In this document: positions 22,201 through 34,445 of the stretch, piece by piece
Position numbering within the stretch: position 1 is the first letter of the stretch
Layout of the letters: every line of letters begins with the position of its first letter
Assembly: GCA_030737875.1 (NCBI GenBank)
Contig: CM060923.1
Span: forward strand, 491,748,453 to 491,812,452
Direction of reading: 5' to 3'
Length of the DNA stretch: 64,000 nucleotides
Source: Allium sativum
Lineage: Eukaryota; Streptophyta; Magnoliopsida; Asparagales; Amaryllidaceae
Made by a program: the position numbers and the translations under genes
Notes under the pieces: generated by a model
What the model saw: only the letters and a program-made list of their open reading frames with translations
Told to the model about the DNA's origin: nothing
Database searches by the model: none

Positions 22201-25200
22201 GTGATTTTTACATACATAGAGCGTTGAAATAAAACTGTGATTTTTACTATGAACAGCATGAAAAGAATTGCGTTGGAATTTAGAGCAAATCCCAAACCGT
22301 TCAAAAAGAAAGAATGGCGGAGTTGAAACGAAAGGTGAGAACTCCTCACTTTTATTTTAATTTCTAGTTGAAATATATACTAGGATGTAGACGGTGCTTA
22401 GCAGCACCCGACACCCGTCGTCCACAGACCATGGATGAATTGTTTGTTTGATTGTCGTGTGTGAAAATTGATTGTGTGATGGAATAAATATTTTATAGTT
22501 AAAAATATAATTTTTAACGTGTATATAAAATAAAGATTTTTAAACAAATCGAACGATTTGTTTATATACACACCTTTGACTGATATTGATTGGGAGGATA
22601 AATTTTACACATCACCCAACTGCACAAATAAAACCAGTGTTTGATTGATTGAAACCCCCACACGGGTATTGGGATGAAATTGAACATACACTAATCCCAA
22701 TAATTAGCTGTATGTCGATCGATTGATTGACAGACTGTACAAGCATCGAATATTTATATTTAATGCTTATACAGTGTAGAATAAATTCTGGATGATGGAT
22801 TGCTGTTTTCATTGTTGTTATACACATTTGTTGTATGAAATCCATATAATCAGATTATATGGTAATTGACTGTGTCTGATTCCAGTTCAGAATTATCGAA
22901 TATTTTAAAATAATATTCAGTGAATATTGAAATGTGAAGTCGTGTTGAGTAGTTAAACGCCATTTTAACATGAACGGGAATTTTATCGATTTTTATTCAT
23001 TTTACAATGAATATCGAAAGTGATTCCAAAATCTGATATTTTGAAAAGAATTGAAATTCGAATTAAATTGAAATAGAATTGAAATTCGAATTAAATTGAA
23101 ATTTGAATTAAATTGAAATAGAATGGAAATCGTTTTGAATTGAATTTAAAACAAATTGAATTGAAATTGATTTAAATTGAAATCGATTTGAAATGAATTT
23201 AAGACGATTTTTAAAATACGTTTTTGAATGAAAATCGACGAAATATATATTATATATATTATATATATAATATAATGGCCTGAATAGAACGCGCCGCGCT
23301 GCGGCAGTTCGCGAATTTCGACCATTGACTTCAAATGGACATTACGGGAGATTCGAACGTCGGATTCTCCTAAAACCGGAACCGTTGGGTTCGTATCGAA
23401 AAGAGCTTTCCAATGAATATTAGAAACATGAAATCTAACAGTTGGATTTGTAATTATGTCCAAATAAAATTTGGAAAAGGTCGCTGTAAGTGCAATTCGA
23501 TGGCCGTTGATGGAAATCGACTGTACGTGCCTTGAATAAATTATTAAAAATATCAATAATTAGTGTGAAATCATAAGAAATGATTTGGAAAGAATTAGGA
23601 TGAAAAATTCCATATTTAAAAAGGTAAAAATAGATTTTTATCGAAATGAATGAGTTTTGAACTAGAATTATAATCCCATTTATTTTTAAAATAAATAAAG
23701 TGGATTTGAAATGGTTTTGGAAATAACCAGAATTTCCAATATATAAAGTGTAAATGGATTTGAATCGAAATTGTCTTCGATGCTGGATTTCGTAATTTTA
23801 CATATATTGTTATGGAAATTTGAAAGATATGTTGATATCGTTATTTCCAATACGATATTTGTTCGTCATAGAATTTGATATTGAATATAAGCCGATATAT
23901 TTTCTATTCAGAGCCTTGTGTTTAATATCAAATGGGATTTTGGTTTGTCGTTAATGGTGTCTTCATTAACACTGTTCTTAAACCCAGTTGAGTAAAATAT
24001 TAAATCTTTTTATTTAGATTTAATGAAGTATACCAATTAAATGGAATTTAATTGGAATTGAATTAGAATTTATTTTTGGGTTTATCGTGAATGGTGTTTT
24101 AAATAACACTTGTTCTTTAACCCGATAATTAAGGGAATGTGGATTGGGTTTATCGTGAACTTTGTTTTAACGACATTCGTTCTTTGACCCGATTTACAGT
24201 GAAATGGGATTTATAAATCTTTTTGGTAAAGATTTAAAGGAGATTTTCCAAAGTAAAGTTTTCCAATTTAATAAAATAAATTGGAATGGAATGGAATTCG
24301 ATTTGGTAATAATCGAAGTGAATTTCTGTGGAGGAAGACAACTAATATATCTGGTATTTAAAAGGCTTCGCCGTTATTCCATTTATATTATTCGTCGGAT
24401 ATGGAAGTTTATATCGATTATAAATATCGATTTGTTTTCCATGAAAATTCCGTTGTAAATGGAATGTGATTTTGGGTTTACCGTGAACTGTGTTTTAAAT
24501 GACATTGGTTCTTTAACCCAGTTAAAGACATGATATGATTTCCCAAGTTAAACAATCATTAATATTGATTGTTGGGAAGATTAAAACCCAGTGGAGTTTT
24601 AATGAATCTTTAACTAGATTGAAGTGATCGAGAATGGAGTATCACCTGGCGATAGTTAAATCTTTAATCAGATTTAATCGTGAATTTGTAATTGAATTTA
24701 CCGATAACACCGTGGTGTTTGATATGAAGTATTACTAGTTTTACTTCATGGGATGAATAAGTTGGGATTGGGAAATTAAAACAAATGATTACTTCGGTAA
24801 GGTTCGTTAATCCCGACTAGTTTGAATTGATATTCAAAAGAAGATTAAAGAATAAATTTAAAGAATTTATCTTTGATAAAATTAATGGGAACCTTTCCCA
24901 AAGTATAAGAATATTTGAATAAAAGAATATTCTTAATTGGAATGAGGTGTATGTTGTGTTTGTGTAACACTTGTATAATATATACGCGAGTTATTCAGAA
25001 AGACCGGGTTTATCCCATTCTGAATAACTGATTCGACGTGGTGTCGAGGATGAAGACAGTGGTCGAAGACCGGATTTCTTCACATCGTTTGGATAATTAC
25101 TGATGATCTTGATTGGGCTGTACACCCAAGAGGAGGGAATCAGTTGGTGATCGTCCAGACGTACTTGGAAATCGATGGATATGCGAGGTACAAGGTGCCT

Positions 25201-26632
25201 CTGGTTTCGTTCAGACCCAGAACGAACTTTTATGGACTGTGTGTCTGACAATGGATTTTGCTCTGTGTTGATTGATCTCTATTAAATATACATCTGCCTA
25301 GTGAAGGGGAATTCATTCCCATACTTCACCCTTCTTTGAGACGTACGGGATCAGAGGTTGTACATCGATAGACATCAGTTGCATGGCGTGAATTGCCTGT
25401 GTGGCATGCCTAAGTGGCAAATGATCAAGGCTTTTGTTGAAAAGCAAAGTCTTGTGGTTGATGATCAAAGCAGCGCCTGTGTGGCATAGCTTTGTGTAAC
25501 GTTAATTCGCGAACCTCACATCCCGGTTGTAAACCAGAAACGGGAGAGGACATCAGGGAGGGCATGCGTTTCTTTCTAGCTAGGTTGGTGTCAGTGACCT
25601 ACCAGCCCTGACATTTATATTATTTTCACCTGTGTTGTTGTTGCTGTTGCGAGGCGCCTCTGTTATATCGGTCGATCCGGGACTGATGGAGTCATTAGTT
25701 GGCTCATTTACGCCCCAAAGGGCGGGGAAACACATGTTCTGGGTTTAAGTTTAATCCACATCGGTGGGCTGGCCCTGACGATCCAAGGGCCCACCTGTGT
25801 CTAGGTCCTGAGGCTCGGGCTAGAGAGTCTCGAATCGGTGAGGACTATCTTTTGCCTCGGCTCACAGATGGAAACCCAACTTCCAATACGTGACTTTGCA
25901 GTTTTGATTGTAAACCTATATATGGCAACATGATATATGGCACCCATGCCGCTTATGATTGATACTTATGATTGAAATTATCTTGACACTATACACTTAT
26001 AGTAATAATAAAAGATGAAATTTAGCGTATCAAGCATTCTTTGGCTATTATAAGGTAAAACCCTATCCTCCGGCATGTGTTGCATTGTGTGATGGGACCT
26101 GGGTCTTATAATAGCTTCATTGTTCTTTATTTTAGCATTGCCCTGTTTTTTATACACTGGTATTCTTGGGAGGAAACCCGTTCCATGTTATACAGCGTGG
26201 TCCCTTGATTTACCTAACTTTAAAATAAAGATTAATAACTCTTTTAGTTCTCACACCAGTCACATTACTGACCTGGAGTTTATTGTTTTAACCTAAACTC
26301 TGGGTGCCCTTATTTTCGACACGGGCAGCTAGTAGTTTTGGTTTTGCAGATTTATATTCACAGGATCCTGGTTTACAGCTGGAACGATATCCAGAAAGCT
26401 TTGTATCCGTATATCTCCTTCAGTTGTGTTTTGTATTAATTTCCGCTGCTATGTAATGTATTGTAATCTCTGATATTTTATGAAGTGCAATATTGATTCA
26501 TGCTCTGTATATTCTTGTAATCTGATGAAATTGTTGTTATATAAAATGAAATGTTCTTCTGTTTGTGTTCCGATGTGGCTTGTTCTCAACTCAATCCGTG
26601 ATTTCCTGTATGGGCGATTTCGGGTCGTTTCA

Positions 26633-26637
26633 AACGG
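26633..26637. repeat. A3 right target-site duplication AACGG
   Basis: Identical to 13380-13384. A2 LTR sequence resumes here and continues as GTCGAACTGC, the reverse of the aligned A1 site. Confidence 0.93.
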
Positions 26638-27671
26638 TCGTCGAACTGCAATTACAACGACCTTTTCCAAATTTTATTTGGACATAATTCCAAATCCAAC
26701 CGTTAGATTTCAAATCCCTTATATTCATCGGAATGCTCTTTTCGATACGAACCCAAAGGTTCCAGTTTTAGGAGAATCAGATGGTCGGATCTCCCGTAAT
26801 GTCAATTCGAAGTTATTGGTCGAAATTCGCGAACTACCGTGGCGCGGCGCATTCTATTCAGGCCATTGAATATATATATATAATATATATATAATATATA
26901 TATATATTATATTTCATCGATTTCAATTCTAAACGTATTTATAAATTGTTTTAAATTTTTTTTTGAAAACGATTTCAACTTCATATTCAATTTTAAATCA
27001 AAATTGAATATTTCATATAATTAGTATATAAGTGATAATATATTCAAAACATTAGATTTTGAAATCATTTCCTTTTCGATATTCATTATAAAAATGAATA
27101 AAATCGATATAAACATCGTTCACGTCAAAATGGAATTAATCTAATCAACATGACTTTATATATTTCAATATTTTCGTGTCCATCCCAAATCGGACATCAA
27201 AATCAGATTTTGATCTTTTCTGAATATTATTTTAAAATATTCGTTATTTTAAAATATTCTTTAGTTATGAATTGGAATCAGACACAGTCTATTACCATAT
27301 AATGTTAATTATATGGATTTCATACAACACATGTATATAACGACAATGATAAACAGTCAACCATCATCCAAAATGCATTACACAACTACATAAGCATTAA
27401 ATATAAATAATAATGCTTACACTGTCTGTCAATCAATCGATAGACATACAACTAACAATTGGGATTAGTGTACGTCAAATATCATCCCAATACCCATGTG
27501 GGGTTTCAATCAACAAACACCGAATATTATTTGTGCAGTTAGGCGATGCGTAAAATTTATCGTCCCAATCAATATCAGTTAAATGGGTGTACATAAACAA
27601 ATCGTCTGATTTGTAAATGAATATTTATTTTATTTATATACACGTTAAAAATTTTATTTTTACTGATAAAA

Positions 27672-27853
27672 TATTTTATTCAACACATGAATATTTTATA
27701 CAGCCCATTTATACAATAAAAATGATATTTTTACCGTTTCAAAATTTTATTCAACTCATGAATATTTTATACAGTCCATTTATACAATAAAAATGATATT
27801 TTTATCGTTCTAATATTTTATTCAACTCATGAATATTTTATACAGTCCATTTC
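27672..27853 (-). repeat. 71-bp tandem repeat, about 2.5 copies
   Basis: Copies begin at about 27680, 27751 and 27822 with TCAACACATGAATATTTTAT or the TCAACTCATG variant, and contain the palindromic core AAAAATGATATTTTT. Not seen in A3 at the aligned place. Confidence 0.85.
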
Positions 27854-29734
27854 ACATCACAAACAATTTTCACAACACAATCAACAAACAAGTCGTCCAT
27901 GGTCTGTGGACGACCGGGTGCAGTTCATATATGCAATTATAAAATAAATAACTATACAGAAATAATTTTAGTGAGAAGTTCTCACCTTTGGGATCCACTC
28001 CTCCATTCTATATTTCTGAACGGTTTGAATTCCGTTTTGATTTCAGTCCGTTCCATCGCAGTCTGTTTCACGCGGTTTTATGTTAAAAATCACATTTCTA
28101 ACAATGATGTTTATAAATAAAAAATCACGTTTTTATTTCAACGCTTTCTTAGAAAAATCATATTTTTAACTCGATGTTTATATTATAAAGATAATATTTT
28201 TATTTCGATGTTTATACAATAAAAATCATATTTTTATTTCAAATCTCTTCATATAAAAATCGTATTTTTATATTATGAAAAATCATATCTTCGCTATATA
28301 ATCAAAAACCATATTTTTATAATAATGCTATACATATAAGAAACGTATTCTTATAAACTCTACATATATATAAAAATCCAATCTTTATTTCATGCTTTGA
28401 ATTTATATTACGCTATATATATCTATAAAAATCATATTTTTATTAACATACATATATAAAAATCCTATTTTTCTTCTTGCTATTTTTATTTTTAAAAACA
28501 ACACAATTTTTTTCCTTTTTCATAACAAAGTTGTTTCATAAAAAGAATTAATTTACTAAGTTAAAAATCGAATCTTTTCTATAAATAAAAATCTCATTTT
28601 TATATTTCAGTTTTCTATGTAAAACGACCCTATGTGTACATAAAAACTGATTTTATAAATAACCTTATATATAAAAAATCAGTTAAAGTAACTCAACAAA
28701 AAAAATCACTGTTAATTGTCGCACTAGAGCTCGCGGTGGAGGCCGAAGGGTGTCGGGGAGGGGCCGACGGCGGTTGCTGAGGGGTGAAGCGGGGTGCGGT
28801 CGCGAGATGGGGGGTTTCGGGATTCAAAGGGGGAAGTTGGGAGAGAAGGCGTCGGAGGAGGGGGTGGGTCTCGCCAGAGGCGGCGCGTTCGCCAGGGGCG
28901 CAGTGGCCTTCGGTGGAGGGGCGACGACCTTTTTTATTTTATTTTCTTCAGATCTGAAATCCAACGTGGAAGGGAGGGGTTGACTTGAATAGGAGATGGG
29001 AGGGAAGAGAAATATATAATTATATTAATTAATTAATTAATTAATTAATTTCATAAAGTTACTTTTTATTTCGAACTCCAAATCAAGCCCATCGCCTGTC
29101 GTCCCTAACCAAATACCCTCATTCCGAACATAGTGGGATATGTTTCGTAACCCAATTCGGTTGTTACGAGCAGTTTTCATTAAATTTAAAATATAAGTCA
29201 ATATATTTAAATTCAAACGCACATTTTAAATTACCGGGGTCACATACTGACTCCGAAAATTGCAGAAAAATTAATCTGGCTATGTTTTGACGATACGGTC
29301 CTAATAAAACTAATTTTGTCGAATTTGGAGATCATTTGAAAAACGGTCATTTTCTGGTCGATAAAATTCAAACTGAAATTACCATACATGTTTAAATCCA
29401 CCACGCTCACATATTGATTCCGAAAATTATGAAAATTAGAACCTAGCAATAATTTTACATCCCGGATCGAACAAAAGTGGTTTCATCGAAAACGGAGATC
29501 GTTTGCAAAACCGCTATTTTTAAGGGCTATATTTCCATAACGACTATTCTGAATCTTCAACTAGACAACTTTTTATTCCCGCTATGAAATTTCAATCTTT
29601 CAGATTCGTTGGAAAGATATTTTCAAATAGATTCAAATATTTCTGGTTTCACTAAAATCCGGTTTATTTTGAATCCTGTACATTCAATCGAAATTTGAAA
29701 TTGGATTTTCAAACTACCGCGCCATTTCCAATTC

Positions 29735-29742
29735 CTTTTATA
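29735..29742 (-). promoter_or_regulatory. candidate TATA box in A2 5' LTR
   Basis: Minus-strand TATAAAAG, about 177 bp inside the LTR, aligned with the other A copies. Confidence 0.45.
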
Positions 29743-29983
29743 ATTAAAATAAATATTTATATTCTATTTTCGATTTAAATAATTTTATACATTCTAATTC
29801 TATTCAAAATATATTTCTAGTCGTTATTATTTAAAATAAATCATTTTAAATATTCAAAATTCATTAAAATTGCCAAAATAATTTTTTTTAATTGGTTCTG
29901 ATTTTCCGGGTTGTTACATTTGACGATTCCACTAACGTGTTTAACACTCCAAATAAAAGAATTTTCACTTACATAACATATCC

Positions 29984-30735
29984 ACATGTTTATAATGTCA
30001 AATAAAAATGTATTTTATTTGCATACTAATCTACATATATTTAATGTCAAATAAAAATGTATTTTTATCTACATTCATTCACTACATGTTTCTAATGTCA
30101 CATAAAAATGTGTTTTATTTGCATATATTCACTACATGTTTTCAAATATCAAACAAAATGTAATTTATTTGCATATATTACTACATGTTTTCTAATGTCA
30201 AATAAAATGTAATTTATTTACATGACATTGTTGCTAATGACAAATAAAAAGTTAATTTTTATTTTTATTATTATTATTTGTATGCAATTTCTATTTTTAA
30301 CTTTAACAAATAAAAAGAAATATTTTTATTTGTATAAGTTTCAATGTATAACATAACACACAAAATGTTCATTTTAATTTGCATACAAATTCTAATGTAT
30401 AATTTGACAATAAAAAATTTCTCTTTAATTTGTACACAAATTCTAATGTTTAATTTGATAATAAAAATGTCTCTTTAATTTGTACACAAATTCTAATGTA
30501 TAATATAACATAAAAAATGTCTATTTTAATTTGTATAAAATATATTTTTAACATAGCCGATAAAAGTGATATTTTTATTCATGTATACAATTCCTACTCC
30601 TAACATGTCAAATAAACATGATATTTTTAATATAACAAATAAAAATGATATTTATAATATAATAAATAAAAAAGATATTTTTATTTGTATGGAAATCTAT
30701 TTTAACATAACAAATAAAAATGATTCTTTTATTTT
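29984..30735. repeat. degenerate AT-rich minisatellites (about 50-60 bp units)
   Basis: Words such as TCTAATGTCAAATAAAATGT and TTATTTGCATAC recur about every 50-60 bp, drifting along the stretch into AACAAATAAAAATGATATTT units. The repeated palindromic core is AATAAAAATGNATTTTTATT-like. No coding content. Confidence 0.75.
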
Positions 30736-31705
30736 GTTGACATCTATTTCGTTGACAATTCTATTTCAACAAAATGATTAAAAATGATGATAACTTATTT
30801 TGTTGACAATTCTATTTCAGCAAAATGATTAAAAATGATAACTTATTTTGTTGACAATTCTATTTCAACAAAATCATTAAAAATGATGATAACTTATTTT
30901 TTTGACAATTCTATTTCAACAAAACATATAAAAATGATTACTTAATTTTATCTACAATTCCATTTTAACAAAATGAATAAAAATGATAACTTCATATTGG
31001 TAACAATTCTATTTTAACAAAATGAATAAAAGTGATAACTTCCTATTGTTAACAATTCTATTTTAACAAAATGAATAAAAGTGAAAACTTCATTTTATTT
31101 ACAATTCTATTTTAACAAAATGAATAAAAGTGATAACTTCATATTATTTACATTTCTATTTTAACAAAATGAATAAAAGTAATAACTTCATTTTGTTAAC
31201 TATTCAATTTTAACAAAACGAATGAAGGTGACAACTTAATTTTATTTACAATTCTATTTTAACAAAATGAATAAAAGCGATAACTTCATATTATTTACAA
31301 TTCTATTTTAACAAAATGAATAAAAGTAATAACTTCATTTTGTTAACAATTCTATTTTAACAAAATGAATAAAAGTGACAACTTCAGTTTATTTACAATT
31401 CTACTTTAACAAAATGAATAAAAGTGATAACTTCATTTTATTACAATTCTATTTTAACAAAATGAATAAAAACGATAACTTCATATTATTTAAAATTCTA
31501 TTTTAACAAAATGAATAAAAGTGACAACTTCATTTTATTTACAATTCTATTTTAACAAAATGAATAAAAAAGTGATAACTTCATTTTATTTACAATTCTA
31601 TTTAACAAAATGAATAAAAGTAATAATTTCATTTTATTTAGAATTCTATTTTAACAAAATGAATAAAAGTAATAATTTCATTTTATTTACAATTCTATTT
31701 TAACA
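30736..31705. repeat. 49-bp minisatellite array, about 19-20 copies
   Basis: AACAAAATGAATAAAA recurs at 30967, 31016, 31065 and 31114 and onward at about 49-bp spacing; the first five or so copies are diverged and slightly longer. In the best units the arms AACAAAATGAA and TTCATTTTGTT are complementary, so each repeat could fold as an 11-bp hairpin. There are no unique spacers. Confidence 0.9.
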
Positions 31706-31890
31706 TCTCAAACACATATTTCAAGACATGATTCTTCTTATTTAACAAAACATATTCTAACAAGATGACATTTCTATTTGATAAAAACATATTCTAACTA
31801 AACGATATCTTTATTAAACAAAAACATATTCTGTCTAAATGACATATTTATTTACAAAATATGTTTTCTAACTAAATGACATATTTATTT

Positions 31891-32090
31891 GCATACATTT
31901 TTCTATGTATTCTAATGACAAATAAAAGAATAATTTAGTTGCATACGTTTTTCTATGTATTCTAATGACAAATAAAAGAATAATTTAGTTGCATGCATTT
32001 TTCTATGTATTCTAATGACAAATAATAGAATAATTTATTTGTTTACAATTTTCTATGTATTCTAATGACAAATAAAAGAATATTTATTTG
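31891..32090. repeat. 50-bp minisatellite, 4 copies
   Basis: Units begin GCATACATTTTTCTATGTAT and contain TTCTAATGACAAATAAAAGA; starts lie at 31891, 31941, 31991 and about 32041. Between this and the 49-bp array (31706-31890) are short degenerate repeats of TAAATGACATATTTATTT type. Confidence 0.85.
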
Positions 32091-32189
32091 TTTACAATTT
32101 CTATTCAACATAACAAATAAAAAATGATAATTTTATTTGTTTACAATTTCTAATTCAACTTACAAATAAAAATGATAATTTTATTTGTT

Positions 32190-32780
32190 TATAATTTCTA
32201 TTTAACAAAAAAAATGATTCTTTTGTTTAACCCAAATCTATTTAACAAAAATGTTATTTTTAATTTAACACAAATTTATTTAACAAAGATGATATTTTTG
32301 TTTTAACACAAATTTATTTAACAAAAATGATATTTTTGTTTTAACTCAAATCTGTTTAACAAAAATGTTATTTTTGTTTTAACACAAATCTATTTAACAA
32401 AAATATAATTTGTGTTTTGACACAAATCTATTTAAAAAAAAAATGTCATTTTTTTTGACTATTTAATTTCAACAAAAATGATATTTTTGTTTGACAAGTT
32501 TTATTTCGACAAAAATGTAAATTTTGTTTCAGCAAATTTTATATTTTGACAAAAATGTAAATTTTGTCTCAACTATTTTTATTTTTACAAAAATGTAAAT
32601 TTCGTCTTATCTAATTTTATTTTGAAAAAAAATGTAAATTTTGTCTCAACTATTTTTATTTTGACAAAAATGTAAATTTTGTCTCAACAAATTATATTTT
32701 GACAAAAAAATTGATATTCTTGTTTCAACTATTTTATTCAACAAAAATTGTTATTTTTATTTTCACTATTTTATTTCAAC
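32190..32780. repeat. 38-40-bp minisatellites with AACAAAAAT cores
   Basis: First part (to about 32450): units ACAAATCTATTTAACAAAAA plus TG(A/T)TATTTTTGTTTTAAC. Second part: TTTTGACAAAAATGTAAATT plus TTGTCTCAACTATTTTTA. Cores such as AACAAAAATGATATTTTTGT are perfect 9-bp inverted repeats around three bases. Confidence 0.8.
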
Positions 32781-34291
32781 ACAACAATCATCAAATCAAT
32801 AGGTACATAACAACATCAATCCCAGATCAAATCACGTATAACAACCAATAAAATTTAACAGCGAATTGGTAATAACACAATCATAATTAATTAATTTTAA
32901 TTATATAAAAAAATAGAATTCTCACATTGATTTTATTCCTTTTGAATTTGCAGCTAGTTCCGTTTCTGCTCTGGTCTGTTTCATTGGGTAGATCAGGCCA
33001 AGACGGTTCCAACGCTTCGAAAATCACGCGATTCTGTGGTCGTTTGAAGAAGTTATGGCCATTTATATATTAGACACTTTATTAATTTATTAAATAATTT
33101 GATTAACCACTTAACCATTTAAAATTAAACCCTTCTCCATCGTTTCCTTCTGTAGCCGATGAACCCAATGTTGATTTGAAGAATCCCCTGCGCATGCCAT
33201 TGTAGCTAGACGGAGGCTGATCGGAACTGACTACGCCGACCCCCTTGCCACCACCTCCCTGCACCATCAGCTCCATAATTCTCGGTGGCCCCTGGTTCGT
33301 GAAAAATGGTGATGAATGGAAGAGCTTGCGGCTCGAAAATCATGCAAAATAGTTCACGAATTTTCATTATTGCCGAATGAATTCATCGATCTAGGAAAGT
33401 TCTTTAGTTTTGCTTTTGGTAAATCCGAAATTCATTAAGGGAATTGTGAGAAAAATTGAATCAAAAATAGGAGCAAATCAGCCATGCATTCAAGACCCAG
33501 GCGGCGATTGTTTTTAATAGTGATTAGGGTTTCATATTTCAGGGTATTTATAATAAAATAATTATTTTGTTTTTTAATTCAAATTTAATTCAAAAATTAG
33601 GTTTTAATGCCACGTACTGCAAATCAAACCTAACAAGTGTTGTCCCTAGCCAAATACCCCTATTCCGGACATAATGGACTAGGTCTCATCAGCCCATTTG
33701 AACGTTTCAGCCTACTTTTCTTTAAATTAAAATATAAAACATTTGATTATTTAATTTGATCGTACATTTTAATTTACCGAGGCCACATACTGACTCCAAA
33801 AATTCCCGAAAAATAAATCTAGCTATGTTTTGACGATTTGTTCCTAACAAGATTAATTTCATTGAATTTGGAGACCGTTTGAAAAATAGCCTTTTTAACG
33901 GTCTATCCAATTTGACTAAAATTGACAAAATGTGTTTTCTTTTGCCACGCTCACATATTAATTCCAAAAATTATGAAAATTGGAATCTAGCAGTAATTTG
34001 ATATTCTGGATCCAACAAAATTGGTCTCGTTGAAAACGGAGGTCGTTTGCAAAATGGCTATTTATTATATTAATATATATATATATATTCCATAGCAACT
34101 ATTCTGAATTTTAAACTGGCCATAACTTTTTATTCCCGCTAAGAAATTTCAATTTTTTAGATTTGTTGGAAAGATATAATTAAACAGATTTAAATATTTT
34201 TGGTTTCACTAAAATCCAGTTTATTTTGAATCCTGGACATTCAGTCAAAGTTTAAATTCAAATTTTCAAACAACCGTGCTATTTCTAACTC

Positions 34292-34299
34292 CTTTTATA
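34292..34299 (-). promoter_or_regulatory. candidate TATA box in A-related LTR
   Basis: Minus-strand TATAAAAG at the conserved LTR position. Confidence 0.35.
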
Positions 34300-34445
34300 A
34301 TTAAAACAAATGTATTCATTCTAACATCGATTTAAATAAATTTTTAATTGTTATTATTTAAAATAAATTATTTTAAATATTCAAAATCCATTAAAATTGC
34401 TAAAATAAAAATTTTAAATTGATTTCAAAATTCCGGGTTATTACA

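Larger units (their letters stand above)
13385..26632 (+). mobile_element. A3: complete giant-LTR non-autonomous retrotransposon
   Basis: This 13.25-kb element has all cis parts of an LTR retrotransposon: 5' LTR 13385-19506 (6122 bp), primer site 19510-19521, internal domain 19507-20542 (1036 bp), polypurine tract 20531-20542, 3' LTR 20543-26632 (6090 bp) and perfect target-site copies AACGG. The two LTRs make up about 92% of the element. No gag, protease, polymerase, RNase H or integrase motif occurs in it. By hand count the LTRs differ at 17 of their first 244 bases, so the insertion is not recent. It must have been moved by enzymes made elsewhere; the junction box and purine tract resemble those of Tekay-like chromoviruses such as B1 and B2. 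Confidence 0.93.
20543..26632 (+). repeat. A3 3' LTR (6.1 kb)
   Basis: It starts TGTAATAACCC and ends CGGGTCGTTTCA, followed by the target-site copy AACGG. It is colinear with the 5' LTR: TATA-like box at 20719-20726, GC cassette about 21505-21790, 34-bp array about 22047-22200, inverted repeat 23347-23370 (one arm mutated), four GGGTTT/AACCC units 23939-24519, and the complementary block at 26247-26261. One copy-specific loss is a short deletion near 24650 relative to 17510-17522. Confidence 0.93.
7344..29918 (-). mobile_element. A2: minus-strand A element, split by A1 and A3
   Basis: Reading on the minus strand, A2 has a 5' LTR (29918 down to 26638, then 13384 down to 9929), an internal domain (9928-8891) and a 3' LTR (8890 down to 7344, continuing left of A1 outside the window). 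A1 is inserted in its 3' LTR and A3 (13385-26632) in its 5' LTR. The internal domain is about 1038 bp, essentially the same as in A3. Right-hand flanking bases are TTTGA (29919-29923); the matching left copy lies outside the window. It must be older than A1 and A3. Confidence 0.88.
26638..29918 (-). repeat. A2 5' LTR, right (5') part
   Basis: It continues the A2 LTR after the A3 insertion and ends at 29918 in the reversed LTR start TTCCGGGTTGTTACA. It holds the inverted repeat (26771-26794), a 71-bp tandem repeat (27672-27853), the AT palindrome tract (about 28080-28680), a GC cassette (about 28725-28985) similar to the one at 7400-7690, the U3 blocks and a TATA-like box. No purine tract follows the right end, so this is the outer 5' LTR. 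Confidence 0.88.
29919..34445 (-). repeat. A-related LTR fragment, minus strand, host of A2
   Basis: The right end reads CCGGGTTATTACA, a reversed A-type LTR start. From about 32930 to 34445 it has the A order in reverse: a TTCTCACATTG block, a GC-rich cassette (about 33130-33300, unlike the others), the conserved CCAAATACCCC/ATTCCGGACA box (about 33650), the two U3 blocks and a TATA-like box (34292-34299). The left part (29919-32880) is expanded minisatellite DNA at the place of the AT tract; I assign it to this LTR by position only. The rest should lie left of A2, outside the window. Confidence 0.65.

Noticed and set aside
30736..31705. Regular 49-bp repeats, considered as a CRISPR-like array
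   Set aside because: There are no unique spacers; the whole unit repeats, which is a minisatellite, and the DNA is plant nuclear.
29984..32780. Possible centromeric satellite
   Set aside because: Units change every few hundred bases and none is near the usual 150-180 bp size or in long uniform arrays.
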